Shown here: positions 55,611 to 64,000 of the stretch, piece by piece
How the letters are laid out: each line of letters starts with the position of its first letter
Position numbering within the stretch: position 1 is the first letter of the stretch
Source of the DNA: Rheinheimera pacifica
GTDB taxonomy: Bacteria > Pseudomonadota > Gammaproteobacteria > Enterobacterales > Alteromonadaceae
Direction of reading: 5' to 3'
Assembly (NCBI RefSeq): GCF_900108485.1
Contig: NZ_FNXF01000014.1
Coordinates: 62,001-126,000 of the forward strand
Length of the DNA: 64,000 nt
Made by a program: the position numbers and the translations under genes
Notes under the pieces: model-generated
Seen by the model: only the letters and a program-made list of their open reading frames with translations
Database searches by the model: none
What the model was told of the DNA's origin: nothing

Positions 55611-56972
55611 CTAAATAGCCTCTAATGCTTCGGCCAGTTTACTGACACCTATTACTTCCATACCCGCTATCGGCTCTTTCGGGCAATTTGCCTGTGGCAC
55701 TATTGCACGCTTAAAACCATGTTTGGCGGCTTCACGTAAACGTTCCTGGCCACTTGGTACCGGCCTTATTTCACCTGCCAGCCCTACTTCACCAAACACC
55801 ACTAAATCGTTTGGTAATGGCTTATCACGAAAACTCGACACCAGCGCCAGCAAAGTGGCTAAATCGGCGCTGGTTTCGTTTACCTTAACGCCGCCCACCA
55901 CGTTGACGAATACATCCTGATCAGCCATTTGTATACCGGCGTGGCGGTGCATAACAGCCAGTAACATCGATATCCGGTTTTGCTCCATCCCTAACGTTAC
56001 CCGGCGCGGGTTATTCAACGGCGAATAATCTACCAGGCCCTGAATTTCTACTAACAACGGCCGCGTGCCTTCCCACAGTACCATAACAATACTGCCCGAC
56101 TGATCTTCCTTGCCACGGGTTAAAAATATAGCTGACGGGTTTTTTACCTCTTTCATGCCCTGGCCGGTCATAGCAAATACGCCCAGCTCATTTACCGGGC
56201 CAAAGCGGTTTTTATTACCACGCATGGTACGGTAACGGTTGTCGCTGTCACCATCGAGCATCACCGAGCAGTCAATACAGTGCTCCAGCACTTTAGGGCC
56301 GGCCAGCGAGCCGTCTTTAGTAACATGGCCCACCATAATAATGGCGATATGGTGCTGCTTGGCAAAACGGGTCAAAAAGGCCGCACTTTCGCGTACCTGC
56401 GACACACTACCTGGTGCCGACTGAATATCGGCCAGATGCATTACCTGGATCGAGTCGATAACCATAATGCGTGGCTTTTCCTGCTGCGCCAGCAGGCAAA
56501 TGGTTTCCACATTGGTTTCGGCCAGCATTTTAAGCGCATTGGTGGGCAAGCCTAAACGCTGCGCCCGCATGGCTACTTGCTGTAATGATTCTTCACCAGT
56601 TACATAAAGTGCGCCGCCCTGTTGTGCCAGGCCACACATAATTTGCAGCAATAAGGTACTTTTACCGGCGCCGGGATGACCACCAATCAAAATAGCCGAG
56701 CCCGGCACTATGCCACCGCCCAGTACACGGTCGAACTCAGCAAAACCGCTGCTAAAGCGCGGTACGTCTTGCAAATCTACTTCATCCAGCCGTACTACTT
56801 TTGCCACCGCCGCACCGGCATAACCTTCAAAGCGGGCATTTTTACTGCTGGCTGTACCTAAGCGTACTTCACTAACGGTATTCCAGGCTCCACATTCCGT
56901 ACACTGGCCTTGCCAGCGCACAAAGTCAGCGCCGCAGTCACTGCAGACGTAAGCGGTTTTTACTTTTGCCAT
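55611..56972 (-). CDS. radA: DNA repair protein RadA
   Basis: A 453-residue RecA-like ATPase that drives branch migration in recombination. The N-terminal zinc finger has Cys10, Cys13, Cys24 and Cys27. Walker A is GGHPGAGKST (97-106). The RadA-specific KNRFG motif is in RGNKNRFGPVNE (about 255). A Lon-protease-like C-terminal domain follows (about 275-453; DVFVNVVGGVKVNETSADLA, FGEVGLAGEIRPV). In E. coli radA follows serB directly; here a PilZ gene and a hydrolase gene separate them. Confidence 0.97.
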   Translation of the reverse strand: MAKVKTAYVCSDCGADFVRWQGQCTECGAWNTVSEVRLGTASSKNARFEGYAGAAVAKVVRLDEVDLQDVPRFSSGFAEFDRVLGGGIVPGSAILIGGHPGAGKSTLLLQIMCGLAQQGGALYVTGEESLQQVAMRAQRLGLPTNALKMLAETNVETICLLAQQEKPRIMVIDSIQVMHLADIQSAPGSVSQVRESAAFLTRFAKQHHIAIIMVGHVTKDGSLAGPKVLEHCIDCSVMLDGDSDNRYRTMRGNKNRFGPVNELGVFAMTGQGMKEVKNPSAIFLTRGKEDQSGSIVMVLWEGTRPLLVEIQGLVDYSPLNNPRRVTLGMEQNRISMLLAVMHRHAGIQMADQDVFVNVVGGVKVNETSADLATLLALVSSFRDKPLPNDLVVFGEVGLAGEIRPVPSGQERLREAAKHGFKRAIVPQANCPKEPIAGMEVIGVSKLAEALEAI

Positions 56973-57092
56973 AGTTTATTTTCTCAAGCTAAATGAAAGG
57001 CATGGATATTGCTTTTCAATTTGTAACAACGTAGCGTACTACAGATTATAACCCCAAGGTGCCGGTATTATGGCATTTAACCTGACTGAATT

Positions 57093-59615
57093 ATGACAGC
57101 AGAAGATTTACAGGAATACGTCGGCGTTATTGACCGCATGAAAAGCTTACTGAACTCAGCTGACTTTGATCAGGTGTTCGGTTTATTGACATCCGATATT
57201 CCTAAATCCAAACAGTTCCTGTTAAAAATGGAACTAAAACGCATGGCACAGCCCTGTAATTACTTTATTGATTTACGCGGCCATGTTGACGGTGATGTTA
57301 AGCCTTATGAATATAAAGGCAAAACTCACTATATGGATAATAACGCTATTAAGGTGTTTGAAAACGGCCTGAAACAATATGGCGGTTACACCCTTGGTTT
57401 GTATGAAGAAGTGCGTAATACCGAAAACAACTTTCGCGTAATGCACCGCAAGGAAACCGAAGAGCGGGTAAAAAACGCCCTGCAGCAATCAGCAAGCGGT
57501 AAAAACCGTGAAGAAGAGGAAAATTTGTCACCCCAGGTGGCCGATATAATTTCCTTTGGCAGCTATACAACCCGCCGCGACGAGCGGATGAATTATGCCA
57601 TTGAAGTAGAAATAGAGCTGAATAAACAGCGTATGACGGCCAGCACCTCAGACTTATCGGTATCCGGCTGCAAGGTCAAATTAACCAAACCGGTAAAGGT
57701 TAATGTCGGTGCCGAACTAAAACTCTATTTTACCGGCCTGGAGCAGGAGTTTATGCTCGGCCTGTCAGACGGTGTACTGTATAAAGTAGTTGATACTGAG
57801 TCACAGGGCCAGAACCACTATTTGCGTCTGCAACGCTTGCAAAATGACAATGAACAGCAGTTTGCTGACTTTTTGCAGAAGTTTATCACCGGCAACAAAC
57901 GCCGTTACAAAGTGAACCTCGACAGCGTATGTCACAGCATGCGTACCAAAGGCTATGAGCAGTTTTACTTACCGCGTCTTGGCAGCCTGCCGGTATTTAT
58001 TGCGGTAAAAGACGGCCAACCCATGCCGATGTTTGCGCTGACAACAGAATACAACCGGGCTATCTGGCATTACTTTTTGGATGAGCAACATCAGGCTATT
58101 TTTGACAGCCTGCTGTCGGTAAAGCGGCTGAAGCAGCTGCTGCAGCAAAGTAGTGAGGAAAAATCGACTATTCTTTACTGCTTTACCCACGCCGCGAAAG
58201 GAAAATTGTTTTTCTATTCTGCAACCAGTGAAGAGCTGGCGGCTTCTGAGCAGCTAAAAGAGTTATTTCTTGGTTTTGGTGCCAGCAAACCCAGCTGGCG
58301 GGTATTACATTGCAACTTGCTGCGCACAGCTGCAACTATGGCTGAAATGCCGGCGACAGTGCCCGAACAGTACATGGTTAAAAAACCGGCGTCACAAGTG
58401 CCGTTGATAAAAGGCCTGCTGCAGGATTTACGTTATATTGTTAATCTGACTGATATCAGCAGCACCAACAGCACCTTCTGGTATCAGAGTTATCAGGTGA
58501 ACCAGGAACACCTTAAGCTGCTGGCCCAGTTTGGCCATAAAAAACGCCCCGACATTCCGTCCTGCGAAGCCATACCGGTGCAATATGTTAATCTGCGCTC
58601 AGAGTCGCGCTATCTGTACAAAACTGCGGTAATGGTAAAAGATCCACAAAACCAGACAGAGCTGAGTGGCCACAGCCGGGATTTTTCATCAAAAGGCTTA
58701 CAGTTAGAAACAGCCTTACCGGTACGGTTTAATAAAGGCGATATTGTGCAGTTGCGCCTGCCTGATATGCAAAAGATCAGCACCCGTCACAGCCTCAGTG
58801 AGCTACCGTATGAAGTGATGGCTGTCAGCAAAAGCCACACTATTATGAACCTGCGCGCAGCAGAAACAGATGAGCCTCATGTCGGCCGCCTGTTCTTTCA
58901 GCAACTTATTCAAAATAACCGCGCCAAACTCACACCGGCAGAAGAAAGCCCTAAATATCCCGGCCTGGCTGCAGGCTTACGCAACATGTACCTTAATTCA
59001 CAAAATAGTTTTGCGCTGTTTTTACACCGCAAAGGTATTCGCTATGAAATTAATACTGTGGCTAAGGGCGGCGGCAACAGCTGCCTGTACCAATTGCTAA
59101 ATTTACAGCATCAGCATAGTAATGGTGTTGATTTGAATATGATCCTGCGCAACAACGCTGCCAGCCTGCAATTTGCGCAACAGCTAAAACAGATGAAACG
59201 TTTTGACAACGCCAGAAGCTACGAGCTTTTTATTGCGCTGCCAGCCGGTATCACTGCCGGAAATATTGAACCAGACTGTCGCTATGATTATGAATTCAGC
59301 TCTGAACAGAAAAAACATCAATTTGTGTTGGATGCGCTGCAACAAGGTAGCCTGTTTTGTTTTCGCCTGACATTGTCCCGTACCGGCAGGCCAGACACCG
59401 ATTATATTGCAGCTGAAATGAACTATATAAGCGCCTATGCCATTCATAAAGCTAAACAGTTAGAAGAAGAGTTATGGAGTGTGGCAGGCGTGATAGATGT
59501 TATTGATATTTCAGAAGAGGTGCCCTGGCGTTATGGTGCAGCGGCAAATCCTGTTAACCATAAAGTGCAACAGCAACAGAAGTTAACACTCCAGCTTAAG
59601 CAACCAGTCACGTAA
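57093..59615 (+). CDS. Large protein with two PilZ (c-di-GMP-binding) domains
   Basis: An 840-residue cytoplasmic protein without a signal or membrane segment. The first PilZ domain (about 158-265) has the RxxxR motif at 161-165 and DLSVSGCKV. The second (about 500-610) has RxxxR at 502-506 and DFSSKGLQLE. Both carry the residues needed for c-di-GMP binding. The N-terminal 155 residues, the middle (about 270-495) and the C-terminal 220 residues match no domain I recognise. It is an effector, plausibly for the cyclases encoded at 19.7-22.6 and 28.4-30.5 kb, but the target is unknown. The last 33 bases overlap the 3' end of the convergent hydrolase gene. Confidence 0.88.
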   Translation: MTAEDLQEYVGVIDRMKSLLNSADFDQVFGLLTSDIPKSKQFLLKMELKRMAQPCNYFIDLRGHVDGDVKPYEYKGKTHYMDNNAIKVFENGLKQYGGYTLGLYEEVRNTENNFRVMHRKETEERVKNALQQSASGKNREEEENLSPQVADIISFGSYTTRRDERMNYAIEVEIELNKQRMTASTSDLSVSGCKVKLTKPVKVNVGAELKLYFTGLEQEFMLGLSDGVLYKVVDTESQGQNHYLRLQRLQNDNEQQFADFLQKFITGNKRRYKVNLDSVCHSMRTKGYEQFYLPRLGSLPVFIAVKDGQPMPMFALTTEYNRAIWHYFLDEQHQAIFDSLLSVKRLKQLLQQSSEEKSTILYCFTHAAKGKLFFYSATSEELAASEQLKELFLGFGASKPSWRVLHCNLLRTAATMAEMPATVPEQYMVKKPASQVPLIKGLLQDLRYIVNLTDISSTNSTFWYQSYQVNQEHLKLLAQFGHKKRPDIPSCEAIPVQYVNLRSESRYLYKTAVMVKDPQNQTELSGHSRDFSSKGLQLETALPVRFNKGDIVQLRLPDMQKISTRHSLSELPYEVMAVSKSHTIMNLRAAETDEPHVGRLFFQQLIQNNRAKLTPAEESPKYPGLAAGLRNMYLNSQNSFALFLHRKGIRYEINTVAKGGGNSCLYQLLNLQHQHSNGVDLNMILRNNAASLQFAQQLKQMKRFDNARSYELFIALPAGITAGNIEPDCRYDYEFSSEQKKHQFVLDALQQGSLFCFRLTLSRTGRPDTDYIAAEMNYISAYAIHKAKQLEEELWSVAGVIDVIDISEEVPWRYGAAANPVNHKVQQQQKLTLQLKQPVT

Positions 59616-60479
59616 TTGGGCAAAATGATCCTGTACGGCGCTGGGGTGTGTCAGCATAGAAATATGGTCGTAATCCTGCTTATAGCCTGCAGAGCGGCCC
59701 AGCAAACTAAACCGTGCCTGTGGTACGGTTTCAGCAATAAAGGCCTTTACATCCTGCGGATGGCCCAACAAGCGGTCATTTTGGCCGGCAAAGTGCCACA
59801 CCGGTGGCCACTGCGTGATTTTACTGCTGTGGCCATAGTCAAACTGATCAGTTAAATCAGTAAAAGCGGCACCTTCAATCCAGCGTACGGTGTCCTGCAA
59901 AAACTGCTGCGGTTCATCATCGGCACCAAAGCGCCATTTACGCGCCGGAAAATAACCGTACTTGTTACTCAGCCAGGGGGCCAGCTTATTCCAGATCAGG
60001 TTAATTTTCAGCTTGCGCTCCAGGCTTTGTACACTAATAACCCTTTTACTGCCAAAACACACCTTAGCAGCCACTTTAGCTGTAAGCTGTGGAAAACGCG
60101 CCAGGCTGGCAGCGGCAACTACGCCCCCCCACGAGTGGGCAATCAGGATAACTTTTTGCTGATGTAACTGGTACACATGTTCAATTAACGCCGGAATATC
60201 GCGGGTGATCATTTGTTGCTGGGTTTGAGCAAAACCTTCTGATACATGCGGCTTTGATAAACCACGGCCGGCAAAATCAGCGCAATACACCATAAAACCA
60301 TTATCGGCCAGATAGCAGCCCAACCCCTTACCTGACTGGCTGTAAAAAATACGGCCGTTTTCAATAGCACCGTGCAGCATCAGCACCGGTGCTATGCCTT
60401 GTTGCATTGGCAACAAGCGGCGTAGGTGTAGCTGATATTGGTCTAAATCCAGATAAAGCGAACTTTGCTGATGCTTCAT
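59583..60479 (-). CDS. Alpha/beta-fold hydrolase
   Basis: A 298-residue hydrolase. APVLMLHGAIENG is the oxyanion strand, CADFAGRGLSKPH a lid-proximal turn, and LIAHSWGGVVAAA the nucleophile elbow with Ser in HSWGG. DRLLGH and DYDHISML supply the catalytic Asp and His. No signal peptide, so it acts in the cytoplasm. The substrate is not evident; esterase or lipase-like activity is likely. It starts two bases after the serB stop, suggesting an operon with serB. It ends 33 bases inside the convergent PilZ gene. Confidence 0.85.
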   Translation of the reverse strand: MKHQQSSLYLDLDQYQLHLRRLLPMQQGIAPVLMLHGAIENGRIFYSQSGKGLGCYLADNGFMVYCADFAGRGLSKPHVSEGFAQTQQQMITRDIPALIEHVYQLHQQKVILIAHSWGGVVAAASLARFPQLTAKVAAKVCFGSKRVISVQSLERKLKINLIWNKLAPWLSNKYGYFPARKWRFGADDEPQQFLQDTVRWIEGAAFTDLTDQFDYGHSSKITQWPPVWHFAGQNDRLLGHPQDVKAFIAETVPQARFSLLGRSAGYKQDYDHISMLTHPSAVQDHFAQLRDWLLKLEC

Positions 60480-60481
60480 GC

Positions 60482-61528
60482 TTAATCCAGCAGGTACAAC
60501 AGCTGCAATAACGAACCGTGCCGGATAGCCGCTTTAGCTTGTGCCTGCACTTTAGGCTTGGCATGAAAAGCCACCCCCAGCGCTGCGGCTTTAAGCATAG
60601 GTATATCATTCGCACCATCGCCGATAGCAACAGTTTGGCTTGTTGCAATGGCATATTCAGCGGCAAGTTCGTTCACCACACGCGCCTTGGTGTTAGCGTC
60701 AACAATATCGCCCAGCACGTTGCCGGTTAACTTACCATCGGCAATCTCCAGTACGTTGGCAAAAGTGGCGGTTAAGCCTAACCGCTGCTTTAATGCTTCC
60801 GTAAAATAGGTAAAACCACCCGAGGCAATAGCAACCTGCCATTGATGCGCTTTTAAATGGTTAACCAACTCAGTTAACCCTGGCATTAAAGGCACACCAG
60901 CCAATACCTGCTGCAAAATATCCTCATCTGCGCCCTGCAAAGCTCCTACCCTTGCTATCAGGCTTTGGGCAAAGTCCAGCTCGCCATTCATCGCCCGCGC
61001 AGTAACGGCAGCCACCTGTTCACCTACACCGGCCAGTTTGGCTATCTCGTCAATGCATTCTATTTGTATGGCGGTTGAATCCATATCCATTACCAACACG
61101 CCGGGCTTAGCCAGCACAGGGGCAGTTGGCAGGTATACCAGTTCAATATCTAACCTGACAGCCAAATCATTTAATTGTTGTTGCTGTGCTGCAGTTAGTG
61201 CAGTGGGCAACGCCAGCTCGAGCGCTGGGCTAAGTTCGGGATGAGGCTGATACAATCGACAAGCCAATGCCGTATCTGCAGCACACAACTGCAGTACGTT
61301 ATTCAGTGCAAACCAGTTTAGGGCATCGCCAAACAGCCTGAGCACTACTACCCTGGCGGACAGTTCAAATGCAAATCCCGCCGTATCAGGCAGTGCAAGG
61401 CTTTGCTTACTGTGCAGCAGCAACATCTCTTCGTGCCTTTTAAGTGCATAACATTGATTAACCGAAAGCTGCTTTACCGGTGATGTTGCCGCTTGCTGCT
61501 GCACTGGGATCTGATAAAAAAACGACAC
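60482..61528 (-). CDS. serB: Phosphoserine phosphatase
   Basis: A 348-residue HAD-family enzyme for the last step of serine synthesis. The nucleophile motif is VLVMDMDST (Asp148, Asp150). IASGGFTYFTEALK (motif II) and IGDGANDIPML (motif III) follow. The first 135 residues form the ACT-like N-terminal region seen in the E. coli protein, here somewhat longer than the E. coli one. Divergent from ytjB, as in E. coli, where the same pair is adjacent. Confidence 0.96.
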   Translation of the reverse strand: MSFFYQIPVQQQAATSPVKQLSVNQCYALKRHEEMLLLHSKQSLALPDTAGFAFELSARVVVLRLFGDALNWFALNNVLQLCAADTALACRLYQPHPELSPALELALPTALTAAQQQQLNDLAVRLDIELVYLPTAPVLAKPGVLVMDMDSTAIQIECIDEIAKLAGVGEQVAAVTARAMNGELDFAQSLIARVGALQGADEDILQQVLAGVPLMPGLTELVNHLKAHQWQVAIASGGFTYFTEALKQRLGLTATFANVLEIADGKLTGNVLGDIVDANTKARVVNELAAEYAIATSQTVAIGDGANDIPMLKAAALGVAFHAKPKVQAQAKAAIRHGSLLQLLYLLD

Positions 61529-61599
61529 TGGATTACCTATACTTGGCGCTACAGCCGTGGCATGCTACGCGCATTAACGACTAGCTCAGCTGGCGCTTT

Positions 61600-62202
61600 A
61601 TGGAAAATATGCAGAACGATATCCCAATACCGGACAGTACTTCAAGCACTATTAAGCTGTTGCAAATTGCTATCGCTGTTATTGGTATCTGGCTGTTATT
61701 GCATAGCTGGGTGCTAACCCAACAGCAAGGTAAGCGTTTGTTGCAGCAGCAAAACAGTCAGTTAATGCAAGAAATGCTGACAGCGTTATCCCACACCGCC
61801 GCTTATTTAATAGAAAATGATCAACTTGATGGCCTGGAGCAACTAACACAGCACATTGCTGCCAGCCAGTATTTACATGATGTGGTGGTGTATGACGCCA
61901 ATGGTGTGCGCATGAGCTGGTCACAAGGCAGTGCGCCGGCACGGCTGTTATATGGGCCAACACAAACTGAGCAGTTACAGGCGATGGTACAAACCATTAC
62001 TAAAGATCAGCAATTGTTAGGCTACATTAAACTGAGTTTACGGTTGGATGCGTCTTTAACGCCAATAAGCCTGTCATGGCAGCAAATGATGCAACAGTTG
62101 ATGGCGATGCTGGTGCTGGCGGGTATTGTTGGTTTTATGCTACGCCGCGGTTTCTCGCGTTTGTCGCGGCAGTCATTGCGTTTACGCCGCGCTAAGCCTT
62201 AG
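61600..62202 (+). CDS. ytjB: YtjB/SMP (AhpA)-family membrane protein
   Basis: A 200-residue protein with TM helices at about 20-40 and 165-185 enclosing a periplasmic domain (about 45-160). The sequence between has the shape of a small sensor domain (YLHDVVVYDANGVRMSWSQG). E. coli ytjB (smp) is likewise divergent from serB. The function of the family is not established. The start could also be the in-frame ATG at 61609. The last 21 bases overlap the tail of the convergent tatD-type gene. Confidence 0.82.
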   Translation: MENMQNDIPIPDSTSSTIKLLQIAIAVIGIWLLLHSWVLTQQQGKRLLQQQNSQLMQEMLTALSHTAAYLIENDQLDGLEQLTQHIAASQYLHDVVVYDANGVRMSWSQGSAPARLLYGPTQTEQLQAMVQTITKDQQLLGYIKLSLRLDASLTPISLSWQQMMQQLMAMLVLAGIVGFMLRRGFSRLSRQSLRLRRAKP

Positions 62203-62991
62203 TGCGTTAAGGCTGTTTTGCCACAGCGTCACCGCTACCTGCTCGCGCGGCTCGGGCCGTAATTGGCAAAAGGTATCAAACACTAACGCCAGTTGCGCCG
62301 GGGTATTTACCTGGCCCTGAAAACCAGCCAGCGGCATAGCCGGTGCATCGGTTTCCAGTACAAAGCTTTCAAGCGGCAATTTTTGCACAGTTTTACGGGT
62401 TTTCTCTGCCCGTTCATAGGTAATAGTACCGCCAATCCCCAGCTTAAAACCCAAATCGATAAAGGCCATCGCCTGTTGCTGACTGCCGGAAAAAGCATGC
62501 AAAATACCGCCGCCGTTAAACTGCTGGCGTTTAAGCTCAGCCAGTAACTGTGGCTGGCTTTTGCGATGATGCAGGATCACCGGTTTATTATGCTGTTTTG
62601 CCAGTAGCAGTTGCGCTGCAAACAGCTGTTGCTGCATAGCAAAGCTGGCTTCAGCTAATGCAAAATCCAGCCCAATCTCCCCCACTGCAACAATAGCAGT
62701 GTTATGAGCTGTTAATAGCTGATCCAGCACAGCTACAGCATCAGGCGAGTGCTTAGCCGCCCACCATGGGTGTATACCCAGCGCTATATGCCATTGTGGC
62801 TGTTGTTGCTGTAATGCCAGCAGGTTTTGCCAGGCGGATTGTTGCACGGCGGGAATAACTAAAGCGGCAACACCGGCTTGCTGCGCCTGTTGCCAGTACA
62901 GAGCTTGCGCTACGGCAAGCTCGGGTAAATCGAGATGGCAGTGGGTGTCAAACAGTTTAACCGTAGCCGGGATGTCGCTGGTTACGGGCAT
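62182..62991 (-). CDS. TatD-family metal-dependent hydrolase
   Basis: A 269-residue TIM-barrel nuclease-like protein. [10 protein letters not shown] gives the first His ligands. EIGLDFA carries the Glu, VILHHRKSQ a His, [11 protein letters not shown] another, and ETDAPAMPL the Asp. It is closest in style to the YjjV/YcfH group of TatD DNases, active in 3'-5' DNA repair or peroxide response. Its start overlaps the pdxH stop by 10 bases and its end overlaps ytjB by 21. Confidence 0.9.
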   Translation of the reverse strand: MPVTSDIPATVKLFDTHCHLDLPELAVAQALYWQQAQQAGVAALVIPAVQQSAWQNLLALQQQQPQWHIALGIHPWWAAKHSPDAVAVLDQLLTAHNTAIVAVGEIGLDFALAEASFAMQQQLFAAQLLLAKQHNKPVILHHRKSQPQLLAELKRQQFNGGGILHAFSGSQQQAMAFIDLGFKLGIGGTITYERAEKTRKTVQKLPLESFVLETDAPAMPLAGFQGQVNTPAQLALVFDTFCQLRPEPREQVAVTLWQNSLNALRLSAA

Positions 62992-63620
62992 AACCTGTCG
63001 ATATCCCAGCGGTTATCCGCGGTTTTACTGTACATAAAACGATCATGCAGCCGGTGCTCGCCGCCCTGCCAGAATTCAATTTTATGCGGCCGCACTAAAA
63101 AGCCACCCCAGAATGATGGTAGCGGCACTTCGCCGTGTTCAAACTTGTGTTTTATCTCAGCAAATTTTTGCATCAGCGCCTGGCGGGTAGAGACCGGCCG
63201 GCTTTGTTCTGACGCCCAGGCTGCCAGCTGACTCTCTTTTGGCCGAGATAAAAAGTACTTCATCACCTGCGTATTCGATACCCGCTCGGCTGTGCCATAT
63301 ACGATTACCTGCCGCTCCAGCGGGTGCCAGGGGAAATGCAGACATACCTTAGGGTTGCCGGCAAGTTCGGTGGCCTTGCGGCTGCCCAGGTTAGTGTAGA
63401 AAGTAAAACCTTCGCTGCTGACATCTTTTAACAGCACCAGCCGTTGTGACGGCTGGCCCTGTGCATCGACGCTGGCCACACACATTGCTGTAGGGTCCGG
63501 TAATTCTGCCGCTATGGCATCTTTTAACCAGAATTCAAACTGCGCGATAGGATCTGCATTGAGCTTATCCAAATCCAGTTTGTCTTTCACATAGCTGCGG
63601 CGAATAGCGTCAATCTTCAT
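62982..63620 (-). CDS. pdxH: Pyridoxamine 5'-phosphate oxidase
   Basis: A 212-residue FMN enzyme making pyridoxal 5'-phosphate from PNP or [35 protein letters not shown] is the FMN-binding stretch. [16 protein letters not shown] and the C-terminal WDIDRL(C)P motif (RLCP here for the common RLAP) close the fold. It starts three bases from the argS stop and overlaps the TatD gene downstream, so all three may form one transcript. Confidence 0.96.
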   Translation of the reverse strand: MKIDAIRRSYVKDKLDLDKLNADPIAQFEFWLKDAIAAELPDPTAMCVASVDAQGQPSQRLVLLKDVSSEGFTFYTNLGSRKATELAGNPKVCLHFPWHPLERQVIVYGTAERVSNTQVMKYFLSRPKESQLAAWASEQSRPVSTRQALMQKFAEIKHKFEHGEVPLPSFWGGFLVRPHKIEFWQGGEHRLHDRFMYSKTADNRWDIDRLCP

Positions 63621-63622
63621 CT

Positions 63623-64000
63623 TTACATACGCTCCATAACCCCGATACCCAGCAAGTCCAGGCCCTGCTTAAGTATACGTGAAGTAATAATACTCAGCAT
63701 TAAACGACTGTCACGCACGGCCGGTTCAATGCCGTCTTTTAACATCGGGCAGGCCTCGTAGAAGGTCATATACAAACTGGCCAGCTCGTACAGATAATTA
63801 CACAGCAGGTTAGGCTGGGCGTCTTTAATTACCTGTTGCAGCGTTTCTTCAAACCGCAGCAGTTTTACCGCTAACTGCTTTTCCTGCTCTTCAACCAGAT
63901 TTAATGTTGCGTTAAAGCTATCGGTAATCTCAGCGCGGCGCAAAATGCTGCGCACCCGGGTGTAGGCGTACTGCAGATAAGGTGCAGTGGCACCTTCAAA
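63623..64000 (-). CDS. argS: Arginyl-tRNA synthetase, C-terminal part (cut by window edge)
   Basis: The last 125 or so codons of the class I arginine-tRNA ligase. [20 protein letters not shown] at the edge, followed by the anticodon-binding DALR domain ([55 protein letters not shown] end), identify it. The catalytic part lies beyond the window. Confidence 0.95.
   Translation of the reverse strand, partial: FEGATAPYLQYAYTRVRSILRRAEITDSFNATLNLVEEQEKQLAVKLLRFEETLQQVIKDAQPNLLCNYLYELASLYMTFYEACPMLKDGIEPAVRDSRLMLSIITSRILKQGLDLLGIGVMERM

Overview
The window is a chromosomal segment of a gammaproteobacterium of roughly 50 % GC with almost no spare DNA. Protein style, lone catabolic and lipoprotein genes, and the housekeeping blocks suggest an Alteromonadales/Chromatiaceae-type marine or freshwater bacterium such as Rheinheimera or Alishewanella. 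That placement is inference from family resemblance, not from a database search. I see no insertion sequence, prophage, CRISPR array, tRNA or rRNA, and no stretch over 300 bases without a gene.

Left part (1-13.4 kb): the start of topA, a solitary astB, an Ig-repeat lipoprotein, a dicarboxylate/amino-acid symporter, sohB, a VolA/Pla-1-like lipase lipoprotein, yciK, an aromatic/aspartate aminotransferase, a GAF protein and yciH. The topA, sohB and yciK set corresponds to the Escherichia coli yciK-sohB-topA neighbourhood with surface-protein and transport genes inserted. A structured intergenic repeat lies at 13310-13460.

Peptide-degradation and signalling part (13.4-26.3 kb): a secreted M28 peptidase and two amidohydrolases run as a minus-strand cluster. 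Two of the three amidohydrolase modules lack the metal-binding HxH. A membrane GGDEF/EAL protein, cytochrome c', a cytochrome b561-type protein and a penicillin-acylase-type hydrolase follow.

Aromatic amino acid part (26.2-38.7 kb): pheA has a leader peptide with clustered Phe codons and a clear terminator/antiterminator pair. The aroF-tyrA operon lies about 9 kb further on and points back toward pheA; its upstream region has a near-consensus promoter and two TyrR-like boxes. The interval between holds a solute-binding protein, a TPR-GGDEF protein, a VOC protein, a TPR protein, an MBL/beta-CASP hydrolase overlapping a Na/Pi transporter, and a LOG-family protein.

Translation and envelope part (38.7-55.6 kb): a C-terminal J-domain protein, rpsP-rimM-trmD-rplS, ffh, ypjD and yfjD, then a lytic transglycosylase, gshA, a PAS chemoreceptor, pssA, clpB (heat-shock-type promoter), pgeF, rluD and bamD. 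These are the same blocks that surround pheA-tyrA-aroF in E. coli, but the clpB-pgeF-rluD-bamD block sits on the other side.

Right part (55.6-64 kb): radA, a large protein with two PilZ domains, an alpha/beta hydrolase, serB, ytjB, a TatD-family nuclease, pdxH and the end of argS, with very tight packing and two tail-to-tail coding overlaps.

The window is largely core genome. I found no clearly new multi-gene system. The most rewarding items are the pheA attenuator, the TyrR-type control region of aroF, the structured repeat, the degenerate amidohydrolase set and the double-PilZ protein.
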